Source: Phycisphaeraceae bacterium D3-23 (GTDB lineage: Bacteria > Planctomycetota > Phycisphaerae > Phycisphaerales > Phycisphaeraceae). From it: DNA of 64,000 nucleotides. Shown here piece by piece: positions 9,079 to 18,416 of this stretch (its first letter is position 1; each line of letters opens with the position of its first letter). Below the pieces are notes generated by a model, which worked only from the letters and a program-made list of their open reading frames with translations, did not search any database and was not told the origin of the DNA. The DNA is taken from contig CP114179.1 in the NCBI GenBank assembly GCA_039555135.1, positions 3,472,001 through 3,536,000 on the forward strand, read 5' to 3'. The position numbers and the translations under genes were made by a program.

Positions 9079-10862
9079 AGCTTCGGGCTCCGCAAAAACG
9101 GCTGGGTGAACTGTTGATCGACGCCGGGCTGCTCACCGACGAGCAGCTCGCGCAGGCGCTGACGATGCAGAAGCGCGCGGGCGCGATGCTCGGCTCGGTC
9201 CTCATCGACGAGGGCATGGTCACGGGCTCCGCCCTGGTGAATGTGCTCGCCGAGCAGCTGGGTATCCGCGGCGTTACGCTGCGCCCGGGCCTGATCGACA
9301 CGACGCTGCTCAAGGAGATCGGGCAGGAAGAGGCGATGCGCCTCAAGGCCGTGCCGATGTTCCGGGTCCGCGAGACGATGACGGTCGCGATGGCGCAGCC
9401 GCAGTCGCTGCCGACGATCGACCGGCTGCGTCAGCTGACGGGCTGCAAGGTCCACCCGGTCCTCGCGCTGCCGCAGAACATCGAGAACTTCATTGAGCGC
9501 AACGCCGGCGAAAACCTCGACGTCGATGACTTCCTCGCGAAGCTGAACCAGTCCAACGAAGTCGAAGTCATCGAGCGCGAGGACAGCAACGACGAAGCGG
9601 CGGCGAACCTCGACCGTCTGATCGAGGGCAGCCCGATCGTCAACCTCGTCAATATCGCGCTGCTGCAGGCGGTCAAGGACGGCGCGAGCGATATCCACAT
9701 CGAGCCCGAGCGCAAGGGCACACGCATCCGCTACCGGATCGACGGGTCGATGCGCGAGCTGATGAAGCCCCCGCCCGGGATGCACGCGGCGATCGTGTCG
9801 CGTGTCAAGGTGGTCGGGAAGATGGACATCTCCGAGAAGCGGCTGCCCCAGGAAGGCCGGGTGCGCATCGTCGCGGAGGGGCGCGATGTCGACCTGCGTG
9901 TGTCGTCGATCCCGACGCTGCTGGGCGAGAAGCTTGTGATCCGCCTGCTGGATAAATCAAACTTGAATGTCCGGATGGAGCAGCTCGGCTTCCGCGCCGA
10001 AGCGCTGGGCACGTTCAAGCACATGCTGGCCCAGCCCAACGGCCTCGTCCTCGTCACTGGCCCAACGGGCAGCGGCAAGACGACGACGCTCTACTCCGCG
10101 CTCGACCTGCTACGCAGCCCAGAGATCAACCTCGTCACCGTCGAAGACCCGGTCGAGTATCAGATGGACCTGATCAACCAGATCCATGTCAACGACTCGG
10201 TAGGGATGACGTTCGCACGGGCGCTGCGCTCGATCCTCCGCCAGGACCCCGACATCATCATGGTCGGCGAGATCAGAGACGAAGAGACCGCGCGCGTCGC
10301 GGTGCAGGCCGCGCTCACGGGCCACCTCGTGCTCGCCACGCTGCACACCAACGACGCGCCGGGCGCTGTGTCGCGATTGCTCGACATGGGCATTGAGCCG
10401 TACCTGCTGTCGGGTGCGCTGGTGGGTGTGGTCGCACAGCGGTTGGCTCGCAAGGTGTGTACCGATTGTCAGACGAAGTACTACCCCGACCAAGAGATCT
10501 TGGAAGAGGCGGGCCTGACGGATAAGACCGGCCGCGCGTTCCGCAAGGGCGCGGGGTGCCGTACATGCCACGACACAGGTTTCCGCGGCCGGGTGGGTGT
10601 GTATGAGGTGATGGAAGTGACGTCGCCGATCCGTCGGCTGATCCACAAGGCCGCGGCTTCGCACGAGCTGCGAGACAAGGCCCGCGCGGGCGGCGCAACG
10701 ACATTGCATGAAGAAGGCATCGCGCTCGCGCTATCGGGCGCGACCTCGCTCGAAGAGATCATCCGGGTGACGCGCTGCGAAGACGTCGCTGAAGAAGAAG
10801 TCGTGGAGACAGCCCCCAAAGCTGTAAGCACAGCGGATAACCCGCAGAGGGATGCGGCATGA
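9075..10862 (+). CDS. pilB: GspE/PilB-family assembly ATPase with MshEN c-di-GMP module
   Basis: A 595-residue cytoplasmic ATPase powering pilus or pseudopilus assembly. The N terminus contains two tandem 24-residue MshEN motifs (residues 9-32 beginning RLGELLIDAG, and 38-61 beginning MLGSVLIDEG) separated by five residues, the arrangement known to bind c-di-GMP. The second repeat has Met in place of the leading Arg. The ATPase core shows Walker A GPTGSGKTTT (about 328-337), the Asp box VEDPVEY, Walker B DIIMVGEIRDEE and the His box LATLHTNDA. Two CxxC pairs (CTDC, CRTC) bind zinc as in the family. The start is TTG, with GAGGAG six bases upstream. A four-base ATGA overlap joins it to the next gene. 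Confidence 0.93.
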   Translation: MKLRAPQKRLGELLIDAGLLTDEQLAQALTMQKRAGAMLGSVLIDEGMVTGSALVNVLAEQLGIRGVTLRPGLIDTTLLKEIGQEEAMRLKAVPMFRVRETMTVAMAQPQSLPTIDRLRQLTGCKVHPVLALPQNIENFIERNAGENLDVDDFLAKLNQSNEVEVIEREDSNDEAAANLDRLIEGSPIVNLVNIALLQAVKDGASDIHIEPERKGTRIRYRIDGSMRELMKPPPGMHAAIVSRVKVVGKMDISEKRLPQEGRVRIVAEGRDVDLRVSSIPTLLGEKLVIRLLDKSNLNVRMEQLGFRAEALGTFKHMLAQPNGLVLVTGPTGSGKTTTLYSALDLLRSPEINLVTVEDPVEYQMDLINQIHVNDSVGMTFARALRSILRQDPDIIMVGEIRDEETARVAVQAALTGHLVLATLHTNDAPGAVSRLLDMGIEPYLLSGALVGVVAQRLARKVCTDCQTKYYPDQEILEEAGLTDKTGRAFRKGAGCRTCHDTGFRGRVGVYEVMEVTSPIRRLIHKAAASHELRDKARAGGATTLHEEGIALALSGATSLEEIIRVTRCEDVAEEEVVETAPKAVSTADNPQRDAA

Positions 10863-12091
10863 AGTTGGCGTACCAAGCGGTCAATCAGTCCGGTACCCCG
10901 GTAAGCGCGGTTCTCGAAGCGGGGAGCATCGAGGAGGCGTCGGACGCACTGCGCGCTAAAGGCTTGTTCGTGACCGAGATCCTGCCCGAGAGCGAGGCGG
11001 GGCCCGCGGCGAAGTCGGCTTCGGGTAGTCCCGGCTGGTCGGGGAGTAAGACCAAGAAGCTTCGTCACGTGGCGATGTTCTCGCGTCAGCTTCAGGTGCT
11101 TGTCGCGACGGGTACGCCGCTTGCCGACGCGATCGCCGCGCTGCAGCGGCAGACGCGCGACGCAGTGTTTTCTCAGGTGATCGCCGACATCCAGGCACGG
11201 GTCGAAGAAGGCGCGGCCCTCAGCGATGCGCTCATGCTTCACCCCGAATACTTCGACCAGGTCTACCGAAATGTCGTACTTGCAGGCGAGTCCTCAGGAT
11301 CGCTGGACACGATGCTCGACCGCCTGGCATCTCTGAGTCGTAAACAGGCGCAGCTCCGCACGCAACTGGTCGGCGCGATGGTGTACCCCGCGGTTTTGAT
11401 CTTCATCTCGATCGCGGTGACGGTCATCATGCTAACCCTCGTGATGCCACGGTTCACCGGCCTGTTCGAGACGCTCGACACCCCGCTGCCCGCGACCACC
11501 AAGGGGTTGATGTGGGTTTCGGGGCTACTGCGCGCGTATTGGTGGGCGGGGCTGATCGCTCTGGCGGCCGGCATCTTCGGCACGATGGCGTGGTCGAAAA
11601 CACCTGCGGGCAAAGCGAAAATCGACTTAGCGATGGTCCGCCTGCCCAAAGTCTCCCAGCTAACCCGCTCGTTCGCGACCGCGAAGATTGCGCGGCTGAT
11701 GGGCGTGCTGGTCGAGTGCAACGTGTCACTGCTCGAGGCGATCGAGCTCTCGCGCTACGCCACGGGGAACACCGTCTATACCAAGCTGATGGAAGATGCG
11801 CAGGAAACCGTGGTGCGCGGCGAGCTTGCAAGCTCAGCGTTCAGCGACGATACCCTCATCGACCCGGCCTTCTACGAAGCGGTAAGAAACGGCGAGCAGA
11901 GCGGTAAGCTCGGCCCGCTGCTGCTGACGATCGCCGACTTCCTGGATGAAGACAACGAGGTTCGGCTGCGCTCGGCCACGGGGCTGATCGAGCCGTTGAT
12001 ACTCGTCGTGCTTGGCGTGGTGGTCGGCGGGATCGCGATCAGCATGTTCCTGCCGCTCTTCGACCTGACTTCTAGCGCGGGGGGCGGCTAA
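10859..12091 (+). CDS. pilC: GspF/PilC-family inner-membrane platform protein
   Basis: A 410-residue polytopic protein with two T2SSF domains, the first at about 70-190 and the second at about 270-395, and three hydrophobic segments (about 173-197, 220-242, 375-400). It forms the membrane platform on which the ATPase acts. Motifs such as RQLQVLVATGTPLADA and the repeated FATAKIARLMGVLVECNVSLLEA are typical. Its TAA stop overlaps the ATG of the next gene (TAATG). Confidence 0.92.
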   Translation: MKLAYQAVNQSGTPVSAVLEAGSIEEASDALRAKGLFVTEILPESEAGPAAKSASGSPGWSGSKTKKLRHVAMFSRQLQVLVATGTPLADAIAALQRQTRDAVFSQVIADIQARVEEGAALSDALMLHPEYFDQVYRNVVLAGESSGSLDTMLDRLASLSRKQAQLRTQLVGAMVYPAVLIFISIAVTVIMLTLVMPRFTGLFETLDTPLPATTKGLMWVSGLLRAYWWAGLIALAAGIFGTMAWSKTPAGKAKIDLAMVRLPKVSQLTRSFATAKIARLMGVLVECNVSLLEAIELSRYATGNTVYTKLMEDAQETVVRGELASSAFSDDTLIDPAFYEAVRNGEQSGKLGPLLLTIADFLDEDNEVRLRSATGLIEPLILVVLGVVVGGIAISMFLPLFDLTSSAGGG

Positions 12092-13143
12092 TGGGATTGT
12101 TCTACGCAAAGCCCGGCGTGATCGGGCTGGATATCGGCAGCCAATGTGTCAAGGCGGCGCAGCTGATCCGCCACAGCAAGGGCTGGTCGGCGAACGCGCT
12201 CGCGGCGTTCAAACGGCGCGAGCCTGGGGCGGCGCTATCGACCGGTGAGGCGCTGGGGATCGCGGATGTCCTGCGTCGCCGGGGCTTCGTCGGGGACCGT
12301 GTGGCGCTGTGCGCTCCCGAAGACACGGTGGTGCGTGCAGTGCTGGATCTGCCGCCTGAGAACGCGCAGGTCCCGCGGGAGCGGATCGTCCGGGTGGAGA
12401 TCGCCCGGACGCACCGGCTTTCCCCGGATGGTTTTTCGTGCTGCTGGTCGCAGCTGCCCGCATCGGCGCATAACGCGACCCCGGGGCAGGCGTTGTGCTG
12501 GGCGCTGCCCTATGAAAAGATTTCGCCGACACTATCGGCGCTGGACCGGGCCGGCCTACAGGCGTCGGGGGTCGAGCCGAACTCGGCCGCCCTCGCGCGT
12601 AGCTGCGGGGCGATGCTGTCGGACCCGTCCCGTATCTCGGCGATCGCGGACCTGGGTGCTTCTGCGGCTCGGCTTGTGCTGCTTCACCAGGGCCGTGTGG
12701 TCCACGAACGCACGCTTGCGGAGTGGAGCGGTGACAAGATCGCCAGCGTGCTCAGCGAGAAGTGGTCCGTCCCGGAGCCCTTAGCGAGCCGCGCGATGGA
12801 GCGGTTCGGGGTGGATACCGGAGGCGCGACTGGGCTGCTCGCTTCGGAGACAGCCGGAACGATTACGGGCCTGCTCGAAGAGATGGTCGAACAGGTCACG
12901 CTTTCGTTTTCGTTTGTCAGCCACCAGTACCCCGAGGCCGAATTGGGGCCGCTGCTCTTGACAGGCGGGGTCGCGGGGATGCCTGGCTTGGCGGGTTTGC
13001 TAGCGGAAGGGTTGGAGCTGCAGGTCGTCCCGATGTCGCCTGCGGTGCTGCTCGCGCAGTGCCCGGAGGGTCGGGCCGCGACGTCGAGTGCGATGGTGTC
13101 GGCGGTGGGTCTTGCGATGCAGGAGGTGGGGCGTCATGGATAA
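12091..13143 (+). CDS. pilM: PilM-like actin-fold pilus assembly protein
   Basis: A 350-residue protein with an actin-like ATPase fold. The phosphate-1 loop GLDIGSQCVKAAQL is at the N terminus and a second nucleotide-site stretch, ADLGASAARLVL, lies near residue 180; LLTGGVAGMPGL near 290 resembles the adenosine motif. PilM binds the N-terminal tail of PilN on the cytoplasmic face. Gene order PilM-PilN-PilO matches type IV pilus alignment complexes. It overlaps the next gene by eight bases. Confidence 0.85.
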   Translation: MGLFYAKPGVIGLDIGSQCVKAAQLIRHSKGWSANALAAFKRREPGAALSTGEALGIADVLRRRGFVGDRVALCAPEDTVVRAVLDLPPENAQVPRERIVRVEIARTHRLSPDGFSCCWSQLPASAHNATPGQALCWALPYEKISPTLSALDRAGLQASGVEPNSAALARSCGAMLSDPSRISAIADLGASAARLVLLHQGRVVHERTLAEWSGDKIASVLSEKWSVPEPLASRAMERFGVDTGGATGLLASETAGTITGLLEEMVEQVTLSFSFVSHQYPEAELGPLLLTGGVAGMPGLAGLLAEGLELQVVPMSPAVLLAQCPEGRAATSSAMVSAVGLAMQEVGRHG

Positions 13144-13729
13144 GATGAGTTTGCTGCCCAATCCGTATGGGGCCCGCGCCCTGGTCCGCCGCGCTAAGCG
13201 TGTGTGGCTTTTTGCTGCGGCGGGTTCAGCGGTTGTGTCGGCGGGTGCGGTCGCCTGGGCCACGACACAGTCCGGGCCGGCCGACGCCGGGCGATATGCC
13301 GAGCAGGTTGCGGTGGCCGAGCGGCGTATTGAAGATTCAAAACAAGAAGCGCTTGCGCTGGGGACACGGCTGGCGCAGAACCGGCACGCGCTATCTGCGA
13401 TCGATGCGGTGGCCGAGCAGCCCGATTGGCAGGCGCTGCTTGAGCGGGTCAGTCTTGAGCTTGGGGACCAGTCGCTGCTGACCAGCTGCCGGTTTGGCCC
13501 GATCACGGACCCATCGCTTCGCCAGGCGGCGGGGCTCGAAGGGGACGCGCTGGACGCGGGCTGGCTGATGTTGGGCGGGATTGTCGCGTCGTATCCGGAG
13601 GTGCCGGCGCTGCTGCTTCGGCTCGAGGCGATGGGGCTGTTCAAGCAGGTGTTGCTGGTCGAGACGCGGGGCGAGCCGTATGGCGGCGAGCGGCGGATCG
13701 GGTTCCGGATTGCCTGTCGAGCGCAGTAG
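13136..13729 (+). CDS. PilN-like inner-membrane alignment protein
   Basis: A 197-residue bitopic protein. Its short cytoplasmic N terminus includes LLPNPYGAR, similar to the INLLP-type tail by which PilN contacts PilM. One transmembrane helix lies at about 22-42, followed by a coiled-coil-like stretch and a small ferredoxin-like periplasmic region. The ATG at 13136 is chosen because GGAGG precedes it and the hydrophobic segment then starts where expected; a longer frame begins at 13088. Assignment relies on order and topology as much as on sequence. Confidence 0.7.
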   Translation: MDKMSLLPNPYGARALVRRAKRVWLFAAAGSAVVSAGAVAWATTQSGPADAGRYAEQVAVAERRIEDSKQEALALGTRLAQNRHALSAIDAVAEQPDWQALLERVSLELGDQSLLTSCRFGPITDPSLRQAAGLEGDALDAGWLMLGGIVASYPEVPALLLRLEAMGLFKQVLLVETRGEPYGGERRIGFRIACRAQ

Positions 13730-13738
13730 GAGAGAGCG

Positions 13739-14305
13739 ATGGATTCTAGTTTTGAGACAACACAGCCGACCTGGCCGGTCCACGCGATCGGGGCATCGGT
13801 CTGCGCGGTAGTGCTGGGTGCGGGGTACATGTTGGGTGTTGTGCCGCTGCTGTCTGCGGGCGACTCGCCGACCGACCTTTCGGCGGCGGTGCGCGAGGCG
13901 GAGCAGCAGGCGGCGTTGCAGGACGCCGTCACACAGCGTCTGTCGGACGAGCTGGGCAATTCCGAGGTGGAGCTTGCGTCGCGTCCGATGCAGCTGGTCC
14001 AGTCGACGCATGCAAACCGCCGGGTGGCGGAGCTGTCGGCGATGGCGCACGAGTACGGCCTGACGCTGGCTTCGACCCAGCCCGGTGGCGAGACGATGAT
14101 GTCGTACTACGCGTTCGTGCCGGTCGTGATCGGCGGGGAAGGGAAGCTGGGAGATTTTGTCCGGTTCCTGGGTGCGCTGCACAGCCGGTTCCCGGATATG
14201 GGTGTGCAGGGGTTCGAGATCGTGCGCGACCCGCTGGGTGGCGGCCGATTTACGTTGGGTTTGAACTGGTTTGTCGAGCCCGCGCGGACGGCCGAGGTTT
14301 CTTAG
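13739..14305 (+). CDS. PilO-like inner-membrane alignment protein
   Basis: A 188-residue protein with one N-terminal transmembrane helix at about 12-36, then a helical region rich in Ala/Glu (about 40-80) and an alpha/beta C-terminal domain. This is the PilO topology, and the gene sits directly after the PilN-like gene with AGGAGAG just before its ATG. PilN and PilO normally form a periplasmic heterodimer that aligns the inner-membrane motor with the secretin. Identification is by context and topology. Confidence 0.65.
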   Translation: MDSSFETTQPTWPVHAIGASVCAVVLGAGYMLGVVPLLSAGDSPTDLSAAVREAEQQAALQDAVTQRLSDELGNSEVELASRPMQLVQSTHANRRVAELSAMAHEYGLTLASTQPGGETMMSYYAFVPVVIGGEGKLGDFVRFLGALHSRFPDMGVQGFEIVRDPLGGGRFTLGLNWFVEPARTAEVS

Positions 14306-14321
14306 TCGGGAGGGATTTGCG

Positions 14322-14912
14322 ATGAGCAAGATGACCAAGCAGCGTAAGTTGTTGATCGGTGTGCTGGTGCTGGGGGTCGGCGCGGTCGTGATCGACCGGG
14401 CCGTCCTGGGCGGCCCCGAGGAGGCGAACGCATCGGACGCCGCGCTGACGGATGGTGACACCACCGCGCCCGGGGCGGCGGCGATCGAGCCGGTCGCTGC
14501 GACGGATGTCCCCGCAGAGCAGGCCGCTCCGGCCGGGCGTGGGCCGATCGACCTGAGCGATTTCGCGCGACGGCTGGAGGGCATGCCCCGGGTCACCGAC
14601 GGCACGCTTGGCCGGGAGGACGTGTTCGTTGCACCCGTCGGTTGGCAGCCGCAGTTGATCGAAGAGGCGGCCGAGGAAACCGAGCCCGTGGTGGCCGACG
14701 GTTCGCTGGGCCGAGCATTCCAAGGGGACCACACGCACGACGGTGTGATAAAGATTGGCGAGACTTTGTACGCCTTGGTCGATGGCGCGAAGGTCACGGA
14801 AAACCAGATACTCGACGGATTCATCCTGATCCGGTTTAACACCCGGCAATCCCTTTGGGAATCGACCTTGACCGGCGAGTTTGTGCTGCTGCCGGAAAAG
14901 GTCTCCCCATAG
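14322..14912 (+). CDS. PilP/GspC-position membrane protein, unassigned
   Basis: A 196-residue protein with one N-terminal transmembrane helix (about 9-28), an Ala/Pro-rich linker (to about 75) and a C-terminal periplasmic domain with short beta-strand-like segments. It occupies the place of PilP or GspC, which link the inner-membrane complex to the outer-membrane secretin, but I see no decisive family motif. GGGAGGGA at about 14309 supports the ATG at 14322. Confidence 0.55.
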   Translation: MSKMTKQRKLLIGVLVLGVGAVVIDRAVLGGPEEANASDAALTDGDTTAPGAAAIEPVAATDVPAEQAAPAGRGPIDLSDFARRLEGMPRVTDGTLGREDVFVAPVGWQPQLIEEAAEETEPVVADGSLGRAFQGDHTHDGVIKIGETLYALVDGAKVTENQILDGFILIRFNTRQSLWESTLTGEFVLLPEKVSP

Positions 14913-15026
14913 TTCGGAAAAACTAGCGCCCATGATTAAGCCGGCCCACCGCCGCACCGATGTTAAGAGTAAGGCCGGCCACGTGTTTTCCGGCAAAAGA
15001 ACGTCATTTTCCCTCGGAGGTTTCCC

Positions 15027-15500
15027 ATGCACGCCTTGTCCCCCCGCCGCAGTGCCGGCTTCAGCCTGATCGAGCTCGTGATCGTCGTCGTGATTATCGG
15101 CATCATCGGTGCGATCGCGATCCCACGCCTGAGCCGCGGTGCCGCCGGTGCCAACGACTCGGCCTTGGTCGGCGACCTCGCCGTCCTCCGCAACGCGATC
15201 GACCTCTACGCCACCGAACACGGCGGCACCTACCCGACCCTGGGCGCGATCCAAACCCAGCTCACCCAGTACACCAACGCCGCGGGCGCGACCTCGACGA
15301 CGAAGACCGCGACCCACATCTACGGCCCGTACATCCGTAAGATCCCTGCCGTCACCGTCGGGCCCCGCGCCGGGGCGTCCGGCTTCGGCACGGCGGACGG
15401 CGTCGGCATCGGCTGGTTCTACACCGCCGCCAGCGGCGAGATCACCTGTAACGCGTCGACCGAAACCGACTCGGCAGGCAAGCTCTACCTCGACTACTAA
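15027..15500 (+). CDS. type IV pilin / GspG-like prepilin, first copy
   Basis: A 157-residue prepilin. After a short basic leader it has AGFSLIELVIVVVIIG: Gly at -1, Phe at +1, Glu at +5, followed by the hydrophobic assembly helix. LYATEHGGTYPTL near residue 60 matches the GspG-type region after the helix. CGGAGG stands just before the ATG. It is preceded by a 114-base space, the largest in the operon, so a separate promoter or an RNA-processing site may set pilin levels. It is closely related to the next gene, indicating a tandem duplication. Confidence 0.85.
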   Translation: MHALSPRRSAGFSLIELVIVVVIIGIIGAIAIPRLSRGAAGANDSALVGDLAVLRNAIDLYATEHGGTYPTLGAIQTQLTQYTNAAGATSTTKTATHIYGPYIRKIPAVTVGPRAGASGFGTADGVGIGWFYTAASGEITCNASTETDSAGKLYLDY

Positions 15501-15586
15501 ACCGCACCACACCCGGCCCCGGCCGCGACACGACCCAGGCCGCCGTCTAGTTCTCTGAGCTGCGGCGGCCTTTCCCATGAACCGCC

Positions 15587-16093
15587 ATGCCCACGCCGCG
15601 ACCCACAACCCGACGCCGGACCGCCGGATTCAGCCTGATCGAGTTGGTGATCGTCGTGGTCATCATCGGCATCATCGGGGCGATCGCGATCCCCCGGCTC
15701 AGCCGAGGCGCGGACGGGGCGAACCACTCCAAGCTCAAGCAGGACCTGGCGGTGATGAACAAGGCGCTCGACCTGTACGCGGCCGAGCACGGCGGGCGGT
15801 TCCCCGACGCCGCGAAGATCGCGAACCAGTTCACGCAGTACACGGACCTCGCCGGCAACACCTCGGCGACGCGCGACGCGGCCCACTCCCTGGGCCCGTA
15901 CCTGCGCAAGGTCCCGCCCGCGCCCGGCGGGCCCAACGCCGGGGAGACGGGGATCGCCGCGAGCCACGGCGCGGGGGTCGGCTGGATCTACAACGCGACG
16001 GACGGGCGGATCTACCTGAACCGCGGTGTGGTCGTGAATGAAGAGGAAGAGGACACCGCGCTGGGCCGGTTGCTTGACGCGATCGGGCTGTAG
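15587..16093 (+). CDS. type IV pilin / GspG-like prepilin, second copy
   Basis: A 168-residue prepilin whose cleavage site and assembly helix are virtually identical to those of the gene at 15027 (AGFSLIELVIVVVIIG through IPRLSRGA). The mature bodies diverge: LYAAEHGGRFPDA here replaces LYATEHGGTYPTL, and the C terminus ends in an acidic NEEEED stretch. It is probably a paralogue that arose by tandem duplication. No strong ribosome binding site precedes the ATG. Confidence 0.83.
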   Translation: MPTPRPTTRRRTAGFSLIELVIVVVIIGIIGAIAIPRLSRGADGANHSKLKQDLAVMNKALDLYAAEHGGRFPDAAKIANQFTQYTDLAGNTSATRDAAHSLGPYLRKVPPAPGGPNAGETGIAASHGAGVGWIYNATDGRIYLNRGVVVNEEEEDTALGRLLDAIGL

Positions 16094-16116
16094 ATGCGAC
16101 ACGGCGTAGCATAGAG

Positions 16117-16602
16117 ATGGAACACACACAGTACATGCTGGCTGCACGGCGGGCGAAGCGATACGCAGCGCGGCGCGGCTTCAGCTTGATCGAGCTGGCG
16201 CTGGTCGTCGCGCTGATCGCGGTCCTCGGCGCGATCGCCGCCCCGCGGTTTGCCAGCGCCTCGGCCCGGCAGCGCGCCGACGCCGCGGCGAATCGGCTCG
16301 AGGCCGACCTCAAGCTCGCCCAGACCACCGCCCGCGCGACCAGCGCCGACTACACCATCCGCTTCATGACCAAGGCCAGCTACGAGTGCATCGCCGCCGA
16401 CGGCACGCTCGAGCGTACGGTGAGTCTCCGTAACGAACCCTACGGCGTGACACTCAACTACGTCCTCGACCAGACCGGCAACGACCTCGTGTTCAACGGC
16501 TACGGCCTGCCCGACGGCGGCGGGACCATCACCATCACAGGTGGCGACAAGACCATCGTCCTCGAAGTCAATCCCATCACCGGCGAGGTGAGCCGACCAT
16601 GA
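16117..16602 (+). CDS. GspH-like minor pseudopilin
   Basis: A 161-residue prepilin with leader and site RRGFSLIELALVVALIAVLG. The glutamate at +5 is present and a single N-terminal helix is followed by a beta-rich body (TIRFMTKASYECI; GGGTITITGGDKTIVLEV), as in GspH/FimT minor pseudopilins that initiate the filament. Its stop overlaps the start of the next gene (ATGA). Confidence 0.75.
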   Translation: MEHTQYMLAARRAKRYAARRGFSLIELALVVALIAVLGAIAAPRFASASARQRADAAANRLEADLKLAQTTARATSADYTIRFMTKASYECIAADGTLERTVSLRNEPYGVTLNYVLDQTGNDLVFNGYGLPDGGGTITITGGDKTIVLEVNPITGEVSRP

Positions 16603-18368
16603 AGCACACGCGAGACAGTCCATCAACACGCAGCGCCGCCGCGTTCTCCCTGCTCGAAATGGTCCTGAGCTTGACCGTCCTGTCCATCGTGTTCACGGCC
16701 GTGGGCTCGGTCTTCGTCCTGGCGGCGAAAGTGATCCCCGAGCCCGGCTCCGCCCTCGCGTCGGGGGTCGAGCAGTCCAGGGCCCTGACGCAGGTGGTCG
16801 AAGACCTGCAGGCCGCACGCTACGTCACCGAGTCCACCACGAACAGCGTGACGATCGTCGTCGACGACCGCACGGGCGACGGGCTCCCCGACCGGCTGCG
16901 CTACGCGTGGGCGGGCTCGGCCGGCGACCCGCTGACCCTGAGCATCAACGGCTCGACCCCCGCGACGGTGGCCGAGGACGTCCGTGCGTTTGCGCTGGGC
17001 TATACGACCGAGGACCGTGTCGATACGGTTGCCGGCGGCGATGCTGCGGGGGCGGGGAGCGAGACGCTGCTCTTTGGCTACAGCACGGCGGTATCGGCTG
17101 ACGCCCGAGACCTCGATTCCAATCAAAGCGGGATCGGGCAGTATGTGTTGCCAAGTTTGCCCGCCGGCGTGTCGAGCTATACCGTCACCCGGATCCGGGT
17201 CCGCGCTAAGAGATCAGGCGGCACGAGCGGTGTTTCGTACGCTCGGCTATACGACACCAGCGGGGGGCTCCCCACAGGCAGCGTGTTGGCGGAAGAGACG
17301 CTTTATGAATCGACCCTGAGCTCGGGCATCGAGTGGGTCGATATCACTTTCAGCAATCCCCCGACCCGATTGGCGGGTGAAGCCATTGCGGTTGCGATGG
17401 AATGGGGGAGTGACCGCGATAGTGCGGTGATCGAGTTCGACATCGCGGGCACGAGCGGCGGGCTGTTGACCCGGAACAAGGAGACCGACCCGTGGGTGAA
17501 CACCGGCGGGAAGAACCTGCTGCTCGAGGTCTACGGCACCTGCGCCTGTGTGACCCCGGACATGAGCATGACGCGCCAGGTCCGCACCTGCGCACACATC
17601 ACCCTCCAGGTCGGCGACTCGACCGCTCAGAATGTCTCGACCCGGATGTACCGCGAGCCCGGCGTGCACACCGCCGCGTGGGACACGGAGTTCGACGCCT
17701 CGCCCGTCGGCATCGACATGGACGGCAACGGCAACGACTGGGCGATCGATATCGGCGGCGCGGCGGGCTCGTTCGCTAACGGCGTGTGGACCGCGGATGG
17801 ACGCATCAACATCGAGCCGGCCCACGCCTTCCTCGACCCGGTGGTGGTGGACGTCGTGCTGGGCAGTACGACGAACGGGCAGGACGGCGCCAAGTTCGGG
17901 ATCAACGCGGACCGCGACGGCGGGCTGGTCGCGCGCCTCGTCCTCCAGGCGGGGCTCGACGCGACGGGCTCCCACTACGTCCGGCTCAGAAACAACCCCA
18001 ACACGATGGTGCGGCTGGAGGCGACCGACCTGGGCCCGAACCTGCCGCATGTGCGGCTGTTGATCTCGCCCGCGGACGACACCGTCGGGCTCATTGTCAA
18101 TGGCCAGCCGGTGGGGACCTATGTCTACGAGCGCGAGAACGATGCCGGCATTACCTTCTCGGCCCTCGTGGCGGAGTTCAGTGACGGTGTGATCGACAGC
18201 GTGTCGATCCGCGAGGGCGCGACGGCGGTGGTGACCTCGTCGGGCGGGGGCGGCACCGGATCGGGCGGCACCGGCACCGGGGGGACGGGGGCATCGGCCG
18301 GTGTGTCAACGCCCGCGGGTTCGACGGAGGCCTCGACCTCGGACAAACCGAGCTGGGCCTGGTGGTAG
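16599..18368 (+). CDS. very large prepilin-like protein (589 residues)
   Basis: A prepilin-type N terminus, AAFSLLEMVLSLTVLSIVF, has Ala rather than Gly before the Phe and keeps Glu at +5; GspJ-like minor pseudopilins have this form. The protein is about three times the usual size. The body after residue 120 includes a beta-sandwich-like segment (LPSLPAGVSSYTVTRIRVRA) resembling choice-of-anchor or extracellular carbohydrate-binding modules, a CACV pair near residue 310, and a laminin-G-like region (about 410-540). A Gly/Ser/Thr linker precedes the C terminus. It could be the tip adhesin or substrate-binding subunit of the filament; this is inference. Confidence 0.6.
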   Translation: MKHTRDSPSTRSAAAFSLLEMVLSLTVLSIVFTAVGSVFVLAAKVIPEPGSALASGVEQSRALTQVVEDLQAARYVTESTTNSVTIVVDDRTGDGLPDRLRYAWAGSAGDPLTLSINGSTPATVAEDVRAFALGYTTEDRVDTVAGGDAAGAGSETLLFGYSTAVSADARDLDSNQSGIGQYVLPSLPAGVSSYTVTRIRVRAKRSGGTSGVSYARLYDTSGGLPTGSVLAEETLYESTLSSGIEWVDITFSNPPTRLAGEAIAVAMEWGSDRDSAVIEFDIAGTSGGLLTRNKETDPWVNTGGKNLLLEVYGTCACVTPDMSMTRQVRTCAHITLQVGDSTAQNVSTRMYREPGVHTAAWDTEFDASPVGIDMDGNGNDWAIDIGGAAGSFANGVWTADGRINIEPAHAFLDPVVVDVVLGSTTNGQDGAKFGINADRDGGLVARLVLQAGLDATGSHYVRLRNNPNTMVRLEATDLGPNLPHVRLLISPADDTVGLIVNGQPVGTYVYERENDAGITFSALVAEFSDGVIDSVSIREGATAVVTSSGGGGTGSGGTGTGGTGASAGVSTPAGSTEASTSDKPSWAWW

Positions 18369-18416
18369 TGGTCGGTGCGGCGGAGTGTTCCTTTGAGTTT
18401 GCGAAGGTGTTTGGCG

